This document shows, in pieces, positions 35,990 through 49,796 of a DNA stretch of 64,000 bases (the stretch's first letter is position 1; the number at the start of each line of letters is the position of its first letter). The notes under the pieces are model-generated. The model searched no databases and was not told the origin of the DNA. It was given only the letters and a program-made list of their open reading frames with translations. A program made the position numbers and the translations under genes. The DNA lies in assembly GCA_947846985.1 (NCBI GenBank), contig CANTUZ010000025.1, forward strand, positions 15,064,100-15,128,099, given 5' to 3'. Source of the stretch: Fratercula arctica (Eukaryota; Chordata; Aves; Charadriiformes; Alcidae).

Positions 35990-36199
35990 AAAGGAAGATT
36001 TGAGGCAATCAAATCCCATTGTTAAACTTTTATCAAGTTATAACAATTAGGTAGATGGAAAGGATGGTAACCTACTTACTTAATATTTTGTTTCATTGTA
36101 GTTTTCTTTTTCTTTTTCCCTACTAGAAAGAGTGGTTCACTGAAAATATTATTGCAAACTCTTTAAAATGAAAACAGAAAAGATCTACCTCATAACTAA

Positions 36200-38063
36200 A
36201 AGGCAAGAAGGAACTGCACAGGCAGTTCAAGCAGCATCAGGTGTCCTGGGAAGAGTATAGGGACGTTGCCCGGTTATGTAGGGATGAGGTCAGGAAGGCC
36301 AAGGCGCGGCTGGAGCTGAACTTGGCAAGGGATGCTAAGAATAACAAGAAGGGCTTCTACAGGTATGTCAACCAGAAAAGGAAGGTCAAAGAAAGCGTGC
36401 CCTCCCTGATGACCAAGAATGGCAAACTGGTAACAACAGATGAGGAGAAGGCTGAGGTTCTCAACAACTTTTTTGCCTCGGTCTTTACTGCCAGCCTCTC
36501 TCCTCATGCCTCCTGGGTTGAAGGACCGCAAGACGGGGACCTGGGGGACAAAGTCCCTCCCACTGTAAGTGAAGACAAGGTTCGTGACCACCTGAGGAAC
36601 CTGAATATATACAAGTCCATGGGACCTGATGAGATGCACCCCAGAGTCCTGAGGGAACTGGCTGATGTAGTTGCCAAGCCACTCTCCATGATATTTGAAA
36701 AGTCATGGCAGTCAGGTGAAGTCCCTGGTGACTGGAAAAAGGGACACATCGCACCCATTTTTAAAAAGGGTAGAAAGGAGGACCCCGGGAACTACTGACC
36801 TGTCAGCCTCACCTCTGTGCCTTGGGAAGATCATGGAACAGATCCTCCTAGAAGCTATGGGAAGGCACATGGAAGACAGGGAGGCGATTCGAGACAGCCA
36901 GCATGGCTTCACCAGGGGCAAGTCCTGCCTGACCAACCTCGTGGCTTTCCACAATGGAGTGACTGCATCAGTGGACAAGGGAAGAGCAATGGATATCATC
37001 TATCTGGACTTCTGCAAGGCCTTTGACACGGTCCCCCACAACATCCTTCTAAGTTGAAGAGATACGGATTTGATGGGTGGACTGTCCAGTGGCTAAGGAA
37101 CTGGCTGGATGGTCGCATCGGAAGGGTGGTGGTCAATGGCTCAATGTCCAGATGGAGAAGGGTGACAAGTGGTGTCCCTCAGGGATCTGTACTGGGACTG
37201 GTACTGTTTAATATTTTCATCAATGACAGTGGACAGTGGGATCAAGTGCACCCTCAGCAAGTTTGCAGATGACACCAAGCTGAGTGGTGCAGTTGACAGG
37301 CCAGAGGGATGGAATGCCATCCAGAGGGACCTGGACGAGCTAGAGAGGTGGGCCTGTGCAAACCTCATGAAGTTCAACAAGGCCAAGTGCAAGGCCCTGC
37401 ACTTGGGTCGGGACAATCCTCGTTATCAATACAGGCTGGGGGATGGTGTGATAGAGAGCAGCCCTGCGGAAAAGGACTTGGGGGTACTCGTGGATGAAAA
37501 GCTGGACATGAACCAACAATGTGCGCTTGCAGCCCAGAAGGCCAATCGCATCCTGGGTTGCATCAAAAGAACTGTGGCCAGCAGATCCAGAGAGGTGATT
37601 CTCCCCCTCTACTCTGCTCTCGTGAGACCCCACCTGGAGTACTGTGTCCAGCTCTGGAGTCCTCAGCACAAGAAGGACATGGACCTGTTGGAGGGGGTCC
37701 AGAGGAGGGCCACAAAGATGATCTAAGGGCTGGAGCACCTCTCCTATGAAGACAGGCTGAGAGAGTTGGGGTTGTTCAGCCTGGAGAAGAGAAGGCTCCA
37801 GGGAGACCTTATAGCAGCCTTCCGGTACCCAAAAGGGGCCTACAGGAAGGATGGGGAGGGGCTGTTTGCAAGGGCATGTAGCAATAGGACGAGGGCTAAT
37901 GGTTTTAAACTGGAGCAGGGTAGGTTTAGATTAGACATTAGGAAGGAGTCCTTTACAATGAGGGTGGTGAGGCACTGGAACAGGTTGCCCAGAGGTGGTG
38001 GAGGCCCCATCCCTGGAGACATTCAAGGCCAGGCTGGACGAGGCTCTGAGCAATCTGATCTAG
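36200..38063 (+). pseudogene. CR1 ORF2 fragment: reverse transcriptase to C-terminus
   Basis: The first open piece to 36798 carries NFFASVFTA and [16 protein letters not shown] and ends at TGA (36796-36798), where NYRPVSLTS would continue. Further pieces carry [14 protein letters not shown] and [13 protein letters not shown] (near 37000), GVPQGSVLG (near 37172) and FADDTKLSG (near 37263), so both catalytic motifs are intact. Breaks include the TGA at 36798, frame changes near 36825 and 37055, a small lesion near 37225 where the usual DMDSG spacing is disturbed, TAA at 37724-37726 and a frame change near 37990. The natural C-terminal stop is the TAG at 38061-38063. Confidence 0.88.
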
Positions 38064-38143
38064 TTGAAGATGTCCCTGCTTACTGCAGGGGGGTTGGACT
38101 AGATGACCTTTAAAGGTCCCTTCCAACCCAACACATTCTATGA
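36200..38143 (+). mobile_element. 5'-truncated CR1 LINE (lineage 1)
   Basis: The copy begins in the linker between endonuclease and RT ([19 protein letters not shown] near 36204) and ends with a single octamer-type unit, ACATTCTATGA, at 38143. The 3' UTR contains the TTGGACTAGATGACCTTTAAAGG block. The 5' end is truncated and no ORF1 or endonuclease is present. Confidence 0.92.
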
Positions 38144-41100
38144 TAACAGACAAAACGCTTAACTAGAGCCTTCAGTTTTTAATGATTACAGTATTTCCTG
38201 TTTCCATAAATGTATGCTCTAGGTAAAAAAGTTTATTACTTTCAACAGTATATTTGAAAGTGTGATTACAATATTTTTGTAAAAGTAGAGATTTCTGAAA
38301 ACAAAGCTTACAACTGGCTTTGTTTGGTATTCTGCTTCACCTTGTTTATTTCTGTTCTTAAAAGAAAAATAACAACAAATACAAGGTTTCCTGCTGTTCA
38401 TTTTTATGTGTTGTAATTAAACCCTGGGAACCAAGTGTGTATTCAAGGAACTTCTTGTGCAGTAGTTCAGGGTCAGAGAAATTCATTTGAAAGTAAATTC
38501 CAGACATCCATTCATAGCAACACTGTAAAATGTATACGAGATTTCTTAGTCTTGTCCATCAGTCACCATTCATTGCAGAACTGATCCATTGAACCCAGAA
38601 AGGCTCTCTGCAGAGGCAGCTGCACTCTAGGGACACATTGCAGAGGTTATTTCTGGACCTACGCTCTGTGCATTTTCTTGTTTTCAGCATTCTCCATGCA
38701 GAACAGCTGGAGCACTCCAAAGAAAGTGCACATGGAAGGAAGGCTCCTGGTTTACATGGTTATCAGAGGGGATAACAGAGTAGGGGAGAAGAGAGGGAGA
38801 TACTGGAATTTTTTTTTTTCTTTCCAGAAGACTGACAGATTTTGCTATTGTTTTTGGCTTGGATTCATCCTAGCTAGCTATGCGAACCTAACTGAGATGA
38901 CTAAGTTAGCAGCACAGCCACAGTTAGGCTCCCTCCATAATCAGTGCAAAGAAATAGGTTCCTCTGGAGGATGAACTGGCTCACCCAGGAATTAAAAACA
39001 ATTTATTTCTCTCTAGTGACAGCGGGAAGAACCTAAAGTAATTGCATTCCTAGTTTAAATACCTCAGATATTTTATGTTATGTCAGTTGAAACTGTGTCT
39101 TTTTATACAAGTTGCTCAGACAGCAAAATATTGATCAGTTAAATAAGGTTCAAGACAGTATTTGAAGCACATTTTAACATAGAACTGTGGAGTTTTGAGC
39201 TGCGCTTTCCTCTGATTTTTGTTTGAAGGTTATATTTCTCTCCCAGAAATGATTAATTTTTTGCTGTTCTCTCATAGCTTAAATAAAAAATTGGACAACT
39301 TGTTAAACTGTATTTGTATGCTAATTGAAATTAAAAGCTATAACACTAACATGACCAACATCTTGAGTCTGCTGGGCTTGATTTGCCTACTCTAGCACTT
39401 TTTAGGAGACGAATGAGAGCCAATTAAGTCTGCCCCCCCCCCAAAAAATCCAAAACAACCCACACAGCAATTCTCAATAAGAACTTACAGGAATACAAGT
39501 GACCTCCTTAGATCTTTGCTGTCCTGATGAAATCAGGACCTCCCACTTAATGTTTTACTTTTCTAGTTTTGTACTCATCATCATACAGTCCCAAGCTGCT
39601 TCAGGCTTTTGGACATTGTGAAAACTATGTCACAAATGACTGAAAAAATTGTCATAAAGTTTTGCTCCAGGATTCCAGGGGGGGAAAAATGAAACAAACA
39701 AAAAGACCCACAGAAAACATATCCTTTACTTGTCCTTCCCAAAACTTTATACTTTTATAAAATTTAGAGAATTTTTCTTCTGTTTGTTTGCTAATTCCCT
39801 CCTTTTGTTGAAAGGATAAAAAAATCCCACTTAAAATTGTGTTTTAAGAAATTTTTGATTTCAATATAAAAATCAATAACAAGAAAATGTATACTCATAT
39901 TACAAAGCTGACTTTAAAGAAAGACCATTGAATTCTACATCCTGAAACTTTTGCATATTTCTGTGGGAATTTTGTCTCTTCTATTGGAAATTCAACAGGA
40001 TTGTGTTTCCAGGGGTGTATCCCTGACGCATTAGGAAGCTGTACATTTACACACTTAAAATCATAGTCCAAAGTAATTCCCCAGCAGTAAATGCAAGAAA
40101 TGAGAACTAGAAAGCTGGAAATGTCACTTATTTTCTCCCAAACACGCTCACAAGATGCACATTATACCAAAGACTTATTTTCTTTTTGGAGAGCCACATG
40201 TCTCAGTGCAAGCCATACTGTACTCGGGCTGCATTCATATATCGTAACAATAGACTTAGTGCAGAATGAACAAAATGAGAGAGAGGAAGGGGGGAGAGAG
40301 GATCTCGAGGTGGGAAGGGGGCTTTACCATTTGTTTCACATACTCTAGGCTCAATTAACACATCTTGAGGATTCTTATGACACTGCCAACAAGAATCAAT
40401 GCAGAAGTTATGCATTATACCTTTTATCTCAGTTGTGTTGCAAGAGTCTGGCAAAGTTGAAAAGCTGCTAATTTAGTAGTCAGCAGTGTCAAATAAAATT
40501 TCGAAACTGTATGTCTATAAAAGAACATCTTTGCAATAAGCATTGGAAATATGTTTGCAAAACAGTTTAATCAGCAAATCTGTTTTAGGTTTTGAAATAT
40601 ACGTCAATGACATTTATTAGAACAAAACTATAATATATCAGTGATATAAAAAGCTGTCTCTTCATCGCTGGTGCTTTATTATAGGCACTAATTTCGTACA
40701 AAGTCTTTCAGATTCTTTGCAAAACACCTGCTGAACTTAAAGAAATATGGTTATGGTTGTGCTGAAACACATGTAGCTTAATCACATAATACTGAATTTG
40801 ACTTTTCAGTGCTTCACAATAAATGAACTGAACATATCAGTGCAGGAGATTTAAATCTTGTTCCAATTTGAATATTGTGTTTGCTGACTGGAGGGCCCGA
40901 GCTACAGCCAGCTTCCCCAGGTCTCCAACACTACAGGGAGCAATTTTGTTTAAGCCACTGTATCTCTACTTTAATTAAATAAAAAAATTAAATTAGCTCA
41001 AACAGTATACTGAATGTTGAACTTCTCCTTTGCATGTTATTTTTCTTTTCTTCTCTGTTATTTCATTGCCTGTTTCAATCTAGACAGGCACTGAGCTTTC

Positions 41101-41420
41101 CTCTAGCCGTATTGTTTCCTTTAGGCACTGTTTGTCAGCGTATTTTTATTTTTCTGGGATTTTTGAAGATTCCAAGTTTAAAAGGGATTTTGCTCTGGAG
41201 GCAGCTATGATGAACATCTTGAGCCAAGAATGCAATAAGACAGGCCATTTTCTTACTCTGTTATCAACTATACATGATTAGTTTTATATGTTGATTGATT
41301 TTTGGTGGTAGGATAAGTCGATTTCTATGAATTTCAGTCACAAGGTAGTGCCCAGATGATTGAGATCCAAACTTGTTTATTTTCTTCCTAATTCTGTTGT
41401 ATTTATGGATGATGGAGATT
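38144..41420. other. Unassigned AT-rich unique DNA
   Basis: About 3.3 kb without recognised genes or elements. Open frames at 38678-38974 and 40091-40348 show no domain features. A C run is present near 39433. Confidence 0.6.
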
Positions 41421-41534
41421 CTGGATGGGGCTTTGAGCAACCTGGTCTAGTGGGAGGTGTCCCTGCCCATGGCAGGGGGGTTGGAACTAGATGATCTTTA
41501 AGGTCCCTTCCAACCTAAACCATTCTATGATTCT
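41421..41534 (+). mobile_element. Very short CR1 LINE 3' end (lineage 1)
   Basis: It holds only the last ORF2 codons and the 3' UTR: CTGGATGGGGCTTTGAGC, the GTGGGAGGTGTCCCTGCCC block and TTTAAGGTCCCTTCCAACC, then ATTCTATGATTCTG. About 114 bp was inserted. Confidence 0.9.
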
Positions 41535-43769
41535 GGGAATATGGGCACACATGCTTTTGAGTGCAACAGTTTCATATGTTGTGACTCTGTATATGCTTGT
41601 AAGAATATCTAATAAACCAGCTATACAATATCTGTATATAATATAAACTACATAATACAGCATACAGCACCCACATTTAAATGCACAAATACCCATAAAC
41701 ATATTTACAGAGTGTATGTTACATTTTACCGTGCATATATTTTTTGTCTTTCTCTTTTGAGTCTTATTTGCACTATAATGTTAAATAATAGTACTTTAAT
41801 TTTACTTCTTCAAATAAGCTGTGTGCTTTATAAAAAAAACATAAAACAATGAAACCTCATGAATATTTATATCAATGACTATATAGCATTATAGTCACAA
41901 TCTCTGAATTAATTATCAAGTTCAGTTTTGATTGCATTCTTCTAAATTACAACCAAAAAAAAAAGGAAAAACCACCCATAATGAATTAGCTCACAAGTAC
42001 TCTGCTGGGCCTGGTGTGTCTGAGACAGCTTTCTGCAATCCCATTCTTAACACATAATGATGAGCCAAAGACACATGATTCAGAGGTTCCTCCTTGAAAC
42101 CTTACTTAAATGTTAATGCTTCTCCCACTTTAAAGATAAAATATTTCTAGTTGCTGCAGCAGACACGTTGAACTGACTGTTCTTTTAGATAGTCTCTTTT
42201 TTCCTCTGTAGCTAGTTTTGATATATGATTGCGTGCTACCTACACAAAAAATATATTTCAGTAGTGTTGGCTGAAAAAATCTGGGGAAAAGTATCTTCCC
42301 AGAGACAATCAGCTTGATCTCTGTGCATCACTTGTCTTCTATATTAAACTCCACAGGATCTCTTCAATCAAATATCTGAGATGTTTGATTTTCTTTAGAT
42401 TTAACCCATAATGAAACAGCAAACAAAAAATCTCTATCACATCCTTTGGTATGAAAGACAAAATCTACTGACTTCCCAAGATTTTGGGAGCATTACCAGG
42501 CAGAGGAGGAATCTGTAAATGCACCACACACAGACCCCTCCAGCTCCTGGTCACCCCTCCAGAACATATTCTACCCAATAAACCTGTGAGTCATGTTTGC
42601 TCACCACTCCTTTTTCTTTCCCTCACCCCATCCACCCACAACCGGGATTCACTAATTATCCCATCCTCAAACAAGACTACTAAATAGCCTATAGCAATGT
42701 CACACCCTGAATTGGCTGAATTTTAGCCCTGTACTTTATCTTCTCATCTTCCTCCTGTCCAGAGAAGGACTACAGAGTCCTTCCTCCTTTAATTTATCAG
42801 CTCCAGTGTGCACACATATAAGCATCAGTAAAAATCAAATGCTTGTTTAGTTCTCCCTGGTTCGGTCATCCAAAGATCCTGTGGTGTGTTCCCCAGCTGT
42901 GTAATCACAGAAAGCTTGCTACTCTCATCATTTCTTGCAGATGAAGGTCCTGACAGGACCTCAAGCTATTACCCTGTTCAGGCAGAGTGTGAAATGGAAA
43001 ATTTGAGATTCATACTCTGGGTATATTTGCTGATCTGTATCCAAAAGTCTTGCAAATGATCTGAGCTCAAGTCCATCATTTAAAGAAAAGAAGGGGTGAG
43101 GGGGGGAAAGAATATAAAATAAAAGCAGGAAACATTCTGAATCTTTCCTCTCAAGTGTCTGTTTACTTTCTAAAGCCAAATCCTACCCAAGAGGAGTCAC
43201 ACTCCCTCCTGACTGAATACAGGGAAACTATATTTTTAAAGCATTAGCAACTATTTTTGGAGATAAATCTGGAGATTTGTTCTCAGGATGTTCACAAGCC
43301 ATTTCACTCACTCAGCTGCTCACTAGGCAGACAATGTAACCAGGTACCTAATTCTAAGCATATGAGTAACATGCTAATTTGATCAGGACTGCTCTGGCAC
43401 CCAGGATACCTGTTCAATCCCTGCATGGAAAAAGGATGTAAATTATAAACAGTGGATCAAGCACTATTCAGTTTTTAGTTTTAAGAAAATTTGAAAGAAG
43501 CTGAACACAAGTTAATATATTAAAATTCAGATCCATATAGGGATACACAAAAGAGCACTAATGATGAAAGCAGTGTCACTACTGAATTTATTAGAAATAA
43601 GTAGGACAAAAGCAAATCAGAGAAATAACTGAGTAGTTGTTGGCAGATTCTGCTAATCAGAAAAGGAAACCTAGAGAAAAGCCCCAAAGCATTGGTCTAA
43701 ACATCTCAATTAAGTAACATAAGAGAGAGGCAAAAGACCCCTCATCCTGGAAGTAGTCTGGCAAGAGAG
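41535..43769. other. Unassigned AT-rich unique DNA
   Basis: No recognised gene or mobile element. Confidence 0.6.
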
Positions 43770-44396
43770 AGTCATGGTTTGAGACAGGCTGGTCAATGAC
43801 AAGACAACAGATGTTTTCCCTCACCTCTTGCTCTAAGAAGAGGAATAAGAGAGATAAAGAGATTTATGAGTTCAGAAAAACTAAACTACTCCAATGAAAA
43901 TATTAATAATAAAATAAAATAATGAATTAGACACAATGCATACAAGCATACACAAAACCATATCAAGCTCCCAGGGAGATGCCACTGGCAGGCGCTGGGA
44001 AATTTCCAAACTGGACTCAGTGACAAATGGGAACTAGAACACACTGACCAGGATCAAAAGGCAGATGAGCTTACAGGGTCCTCCTCAGACATCAGCCACT
44101 GAAGAAAAAAAAGAAAAGAGAGCCATTAAAGAAGCAGCCCACTAGACAGAACCATTGAAGAAGAGCCAACCTGATCCTTTTGGTCCCTCAGCTTTTATAC
44201 TGAGCATGGCAGATGGGCTGGAATACCCGATTGGTCAGTTTGGGTCACCTGACCTGTCCACTCCTTCCCACAGGTGCAACCCCTCATCAGGGTAAACAAC
44301 CAAGTCAGCTGACCCTGGTTGCCACAGCAACAAGTGTAAGCAAGAGCCTCTCTCACTGAACAGAAAGTTGGCTCTGTTCTACCCCAAACCATGACA
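43770..44396 (-). mobile_element. Solo ERVL-type LTR, short form
   Basis: A 627-bp LTR on the minus strand. On the plus strand the left edge reads AGTCATGGTTT where other copies have TGTCATGGTTT, so the terminal base has mutated. The right edge is AAACCATGACA. The flanks are GAGAG (43765-43769) and GACAG (44397-44401), a 5-bp duplication with one mismatch. A TATA box is preserved (complement of CTTTTATA near 44192). A purine-rich stretch near 44105-44125 is specific to this copy. Confidence 0.88.
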
Positions 44397-44401
44397 GACA
44401 G

Positions 44402-47400
44402 GTAGAAACAGCATTGATATCTAGTTTCTACTGTAATCTAGTTATCCAAAACAAAAAGGGTTATGAGTCTTACTTATCCCCACCAAAAGCACAGCAATAC
44501 TTGTTTCAAACTACCCTTTAATAAATTCACTTTTCCTCACTAGAATAATTTCTATTTTTTCCCTAATTTTAGATTACTCAGGCTGCTTATTTTTTTTCAG
44601 ATTTACTGGCTGTTATTACAATGTAAGGTAGTCTTCAGAGCAAGACAGAGGATTCTTTACATTCTTGGAGAAATGCTTGTTGCACATATAGCATAACAGG
44701 ACTTTTTCTAATTGCCTGAAATTCCCAGGCACTACCACAGTAAAAAGAATAATCATAATAATGGAAAGACAGAAAAAGAAAGTATTAGAGAAAGAGTGGA
44801 AGAAAAGTCCAGAGTAAAACTATATATGAAGTTGGATACAGGCAAGTTGTGTCACAGGAAGAATCAATAAAGGCAATCACGTACAATCAACACTTATGTG
44901 GATTCTAAAGCTTAAAATAGAGATGCAATACAGCAGATGGCAGCTTGTGGAGGAAAAGCATAGGTGCAAGAAGTGCTGTTCTTTGAGGAGATTTCAGAGA
45001 GGTGTTATTGGCAGGGAGAATATTTTTATTTTCTCTCCTCCAGAAGTGAAAGTGGCAGGTTTCTGAGAAATCATAGTCCAAGAGAGAAGTTGTAGGGGGT
45101 TGTACAAGCAAGGCATTTCAGAGATGTTTAAATGCATTTGTATGCAGTATGGCTGAATGAGGAGAAAAAACAGGGGGGTTGAAGGCCTTCTGTCAAGCAG
45201 TTCTCCTTCCTTCCTTTCTTTCTCTTTCTTCTTTTTTTTTCTGCCTTCCTTTCACAGTCAATTTGCTGCAAGTTGGATCTTGAAAAGAAAGTGCTGGCAT
45301 CTAGCAGTGTGGCTAACCTGTGAGGGAGCTTTTCAATATATATGTACTGTAACCCCGATAAGACTTGTCGTCTTCTGAATAAAGTCCTGCATCTCTCCTC
45401 GGGGACCTTTTAGAATGTTTTTATAACTTAAATCTGCATTTATCTTTAAATTTTTGTTTCTATTCAGTAGTCACTTTCTCTCACTTTCTTTTTCCTTTTT
45501 TAATGCTTCATATTTCATCCCCTCCATGGACTTTCTATCTGCCTAAATAGATTTAGCCTGTTGTTCTCTTGCATTTTAATTTTGAAGAAAATAACAAAAT
45601 AGCTTCATTATGGTGGGAGAAACCTCAGGGAAGTGGGCATGCCACCTCCTCTTGGAGCTAAATGAGGGAACAATTAAACAGCCCTTTGTTTAGATGCAGC
45701 TGAAACAATGGTAGCCACTGCCCCAAATACAGGTCACACATAAAATAAATCAGGGATCTGGAATACATGGGTGGAAAAATTCACAGAATCAGAATATAGC
45801 AGTGGTGGGGAAGGAGGGAGAGTGGATTTGTTTGCAGCTGTGCAGAGAAGGGGCGGGAAGAAAAGGGTGAAAGGGCAGAAGCAGAAATAGAAGTAATAGA
45901 GAAGGGCCAGACAGATAGATAAGGCCTGGAAATATGGCTAAGAAAAAAGAGGAAAAAAAGACAGAGAGAGGGAGGAAGAATACAACCATTCCCTGGCAAA
46001 AGAGAGGAGCTATCAAAGTTTCTTCTGTGACTCAAGTCTTCTTGTATTCAGAAATCAAGCTTGTGCGTATGTTGAAGTCAATAAACAGGAAAACAATTAA
46101 CAACTTATCCCTTTTCCTCTCTGGAGTTAAGCAAGATCCAGACTCACTCTGCCTTTCCATGCACATCCTTGTGAATTGTTTGGGTGAGAAGAATTATCTT
46201 TTCGATGTCTTTGCAGATGATGGATATGTGGGCTTCTGTCGATAGTGTAGTTCAGTAACTTATAGAGACCTAGGGTAGGCAGATAGGTTGGGTTCTTTCC
46301 ATCCCTGAGGTGGCTCTGAAGAAAACCAACCATCAGCATTTACATGGTAAAATTCTCATCAGAGGTAGATCTGTCTGAGTTTGCCTGTTAACAATGGACA
46401 TTGAAAGATTTACCCCAAACTACTTTAACAAAAACAGCTTTTTATTCATTAAAGATATAAAATTGAAGAGAACCTTCTCAGACACTAAGGTAAATCCCTT
46501 ACTTTCCTTTCTTGTTTTCTTAATTAAATTGTTAAAAATTCTCATGACCTGCTAAACATGGTTGTCTGTGCTTGTTTGCTGTGCTGGTCTGATTGTGACA
46601 CAATTTCTCTGCTTTGATGATTTGATACTGTTCATTTTTGAACCTTGCTAATTTTTCAAGCTTTATCAGTAAAACAAATGGAAACGTTACCAATTTACTT
46701 CTCCCAATGAGTTTTCCAGAGATTAACAGAAACAGAATCTTTTCATTTGGAGTCCAAATGTAATTTTGCCATTTTATGTATATCAGTTTTCATTCTTCTG
46801 CCCTTAGATCCAAGTTTCTTTTTCCCCTCTTTTTTATGTTAAGTGAGAAATTGCTCACTTTTGTCACTGGGAAACCGTCTTCTGTATTAGTTTCTGACAA
46901 CCAGCTGGTATTTAGTTTTGGCTGATATGCACTGTATTTCTTTTGCTATACTGAAATTTAAATGGCATTAGAAACAAAGGAAAAAAGGCCAAAAAAAAAG
47001 GCAAAAAATTCCCCCCAAAACTTTCCAGCAAATTATAAAGGAGAGTTACAATATTGCATGGCATCATTGACAGTATCTGAGAGTTACTCGTAGTCTTCTT
47101 TTAAGCCATTAGCATTTGTTCTCGAAAAGAACATTGAGAACTGAGCAAAACTTCCTATTCATCCTACCTTCAACTTGAGTTGCTTGGTTTTTCTATGATA
47201 TTTTTAATTGAGATTTTTACTCCCCAAATGCAAAACCAAACAAACCCTCTGTGCTTTCTTTCAGTCTTTTTTCTTTCTGTTTCCCACTTTCCTCTTAACT
47301 GTATTGCTATGGGAGATGGAAAGTGAGGAAGAGTAAATATTATGAAAGCACCAGTGGAAAGAAACAAAGGAAAGTGGTTCATGTACTTGTTTATTTGTCT

Positions 47401-49790
47401 TTCAGAACACCTCAGAGATGTCCCACTCTTCACATCACATACCTCAAAACCACAAGCAAGCCCCAAAACATTCTTTTAAACGCTAAAGAGACACCAAAGG
47501 TGAAGAAACAGATGCAGTATTTCATTTAATCATCACAAAATGATCAAATACTGGAGATCTGTAGGTTAACAACAGTATGTCTGGTAGAGATGATACCGCA
47601 CACTAAGCACAAGCTCAGGACACTCTCTGGCTGGGGTATTCAAGGCAAAGGAGGAAAAGCCCTTACAGGAGGGTTGCTTCTTTTACAGCTACTTCTTAAT
47701 AGCACCCTCTATTTAATGTAGAATCAATGCCTCAATCTCCTTTGAACCTTCGAGCAAGCACACCTGGTACTACATTGGCCATCATCTCCCTCAGAGGAAC
47801 AGGAACGAAGGGCACAGGGAGTCCTGAGGGACATGCTTGCTCTCCAAAGGAAGCATTTTCTACAGCTAGCCCTCTGCAACAAGCAGGAGCTGTGTTTGTA
47901 TTTCACTGCCTATTTGACCAGACACTAATTCACAGTACATTCCCTCTCCCCACTCACCCCTTTATCCAGAGCATGATATATTTATTGGGCCAGGTCTTTA
48001 TCTGGTGTAAATTGGAATTGCTGCATTGATTCCTATGGGTCTGTGTTGATTTATGCCAGCTGAGGATCTGGTCTGTTTTCATGATATTTGAACATCAGTC
48101 CTTGCATCCTCTTTTCCCACCCGTAGGCTTTTTCTGTCACGCCTCTGAGAAGAAAACACAAATGAGTTAAGGGGCTTTCACCAGCCCAAGGAAGAATTTG
48201 CTTTTCTTTCTTTGTGACTAAGGGTCTCTCCTGTTAATTTCCGTGGCAGGTCCCTCACAAGTTTCTCCAAAACTTGTTACCATGTCCTCCTGAGGATGTC
48301 AGCTCCTGTTGCAGACTGAAACATTAACAGAAGTTATTAGCTATTCTCTTTACATACTGTCTGTCTTTATATCTGAATTATTAGAAGGATGAATGCTGGT
48401 CATCAAAAGAAATAATGAGTTTTAGAAAGTGAAAAAGAACCAGCAAAACCAAAAGAAATCTGATCTCGGCAGAGGGGTCCACAGAGAAGAGGAACAAAGA
48501 GGTAGAAGATAAAAAAGACAAATTGAGAACCTAAAAGGAAAAGAAGGGGGGGGTAGAGAAGAGAAGAAAAGGGAGGTTTGTACTGAGAAAGAGCAAATTA
48601 GTTCCTAAGCAGAACTGAAAGCAGTCACGGTACGGGCAGAAGGAAGAGAACTTATTGTCAGATCTTGAAAGACTTTTTTTTTTTCTTCCTCTGAATAATA
48701 TTAATATCTGTCATTAAATCTCAATACTGGAGGGTCTCTTTGCACATGTGACTTTGATGGTTCCAGGCTAGACATAGGACAATGTACTCAGAGGCAAAAG
48801 GCCACAGAAGTGCAATTTCCTATACCCACTCAGAGTCTAGACAGCCCCGTTCCTTTCTTCTTGCCCTGCCAAAAAGACCTGCAGAGAGTAGCTGTCAATT
48901 GTCTAACCATGAACTAGTGCTGTACATCAGGTGTGCATTCACTGTGGCAGAACTGCTCCTGGTTGAGGAAGGAGCACAAGAGCAAAGGAAGGAGGAAGGG
49001 GAAAAAAAGAAAAAAGCAAAAAACCAACCTGCCAAGTGTTCTTCTTGCCCCTGTCTTTCTTGATTTATAATTGATGAAGCCTTGTTACAGCTTTTCTCGG
49101 AAAAAAAAAATTTTTTTGATCACTCCTTATACGGAGACTTTTTTCTTTTTTTTCCTCTCCCCTTTTCCTCCATTCTGCTGATAAAATAAAAAGCTGAAAG
49201 GAGTTAGTAATTAATGTGAAGATTTTACCTATACTTATCCATCTGCTTTCAACAGCTTAAGTAATTGATTTCCTCAGCTTGAGCCCATGCAGACTCTTAA
49301 TACATTGTGTCTCTAGTTTGAGATCCTCATTCAGGTTCCTGCTTTGCCACATATCTTCTGTATGGTCATGACTATGCCACTTAATCCGTTTTGACTTTCT
49401 TTTTATCAAAACCATCATGGTACTTTTCTACCTTCTAGGGAAGTGGTATGAAAATAGTCTAGGAGGATACATGTACCACAGGGGCATTTTAGTTAAGATT
49501 GCTTTATAGAACCAGCAATGACCATTGCACTTCTGAGCAACAGGTGCAACTTGATATTCTTCTGGTGACGTTTTTAAATCCTCCTTTTCTGCAGTATTCA
49601 GAGAGGATCTCTCTAACCCATATCATAGTATATGACTAATAACATTTGAGTGGTTAATGTGGAGACCAAACATGATAATGGAAGACTCTCAGTGAAGACA
49701 GAAAAGCAAAACTAAAGAGAAGTGTATTATATTTTTATGAATTTGTGGTGTTACATTCCCTGTCTTAAACTTTTACACCCTTACCCTGTT
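44402..49790. other. Unassigned unique DNA with purine/pyrimidine tracts
   Basis: About 5.4 kb with no recognised gene. It has a CT-rich tract at 45200-45242, a purine-rich stretch at about 45800-45990 and another at 48530-48580. A MITE-like palindrome at 47987-48074 is listed separately. Open frames such as 45934-46245 and 48782-49063 are low-complexity or featureless. Confidence 0.55.
47987..48074. repeat. Palindromic MITE-like relic
   Basis: The two ends are inverted repeats. GGGCCAGGTCTTTATCTGG at the left pairs with the complement of CCAGCTGAGGATCTGGTCT at the right, about 18 of 26 positions over the outer arms, across an 88-bp element. The phrase CCAGCTGAGGATCTGG is familiar from old amniote palindromic DNA-transposon derivatives. 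The family assignment is from memory and tentative. No clear target duplication remains. Confidence 0.6.
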
Positions 49791-49796
49791 GACGCG

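Noticed and set aside
48530..48580. Purine-rich tracts as retroviral polypurine tracts
   Set aside because: No LTR start follows them and no internal retroviral sequence precedes them.
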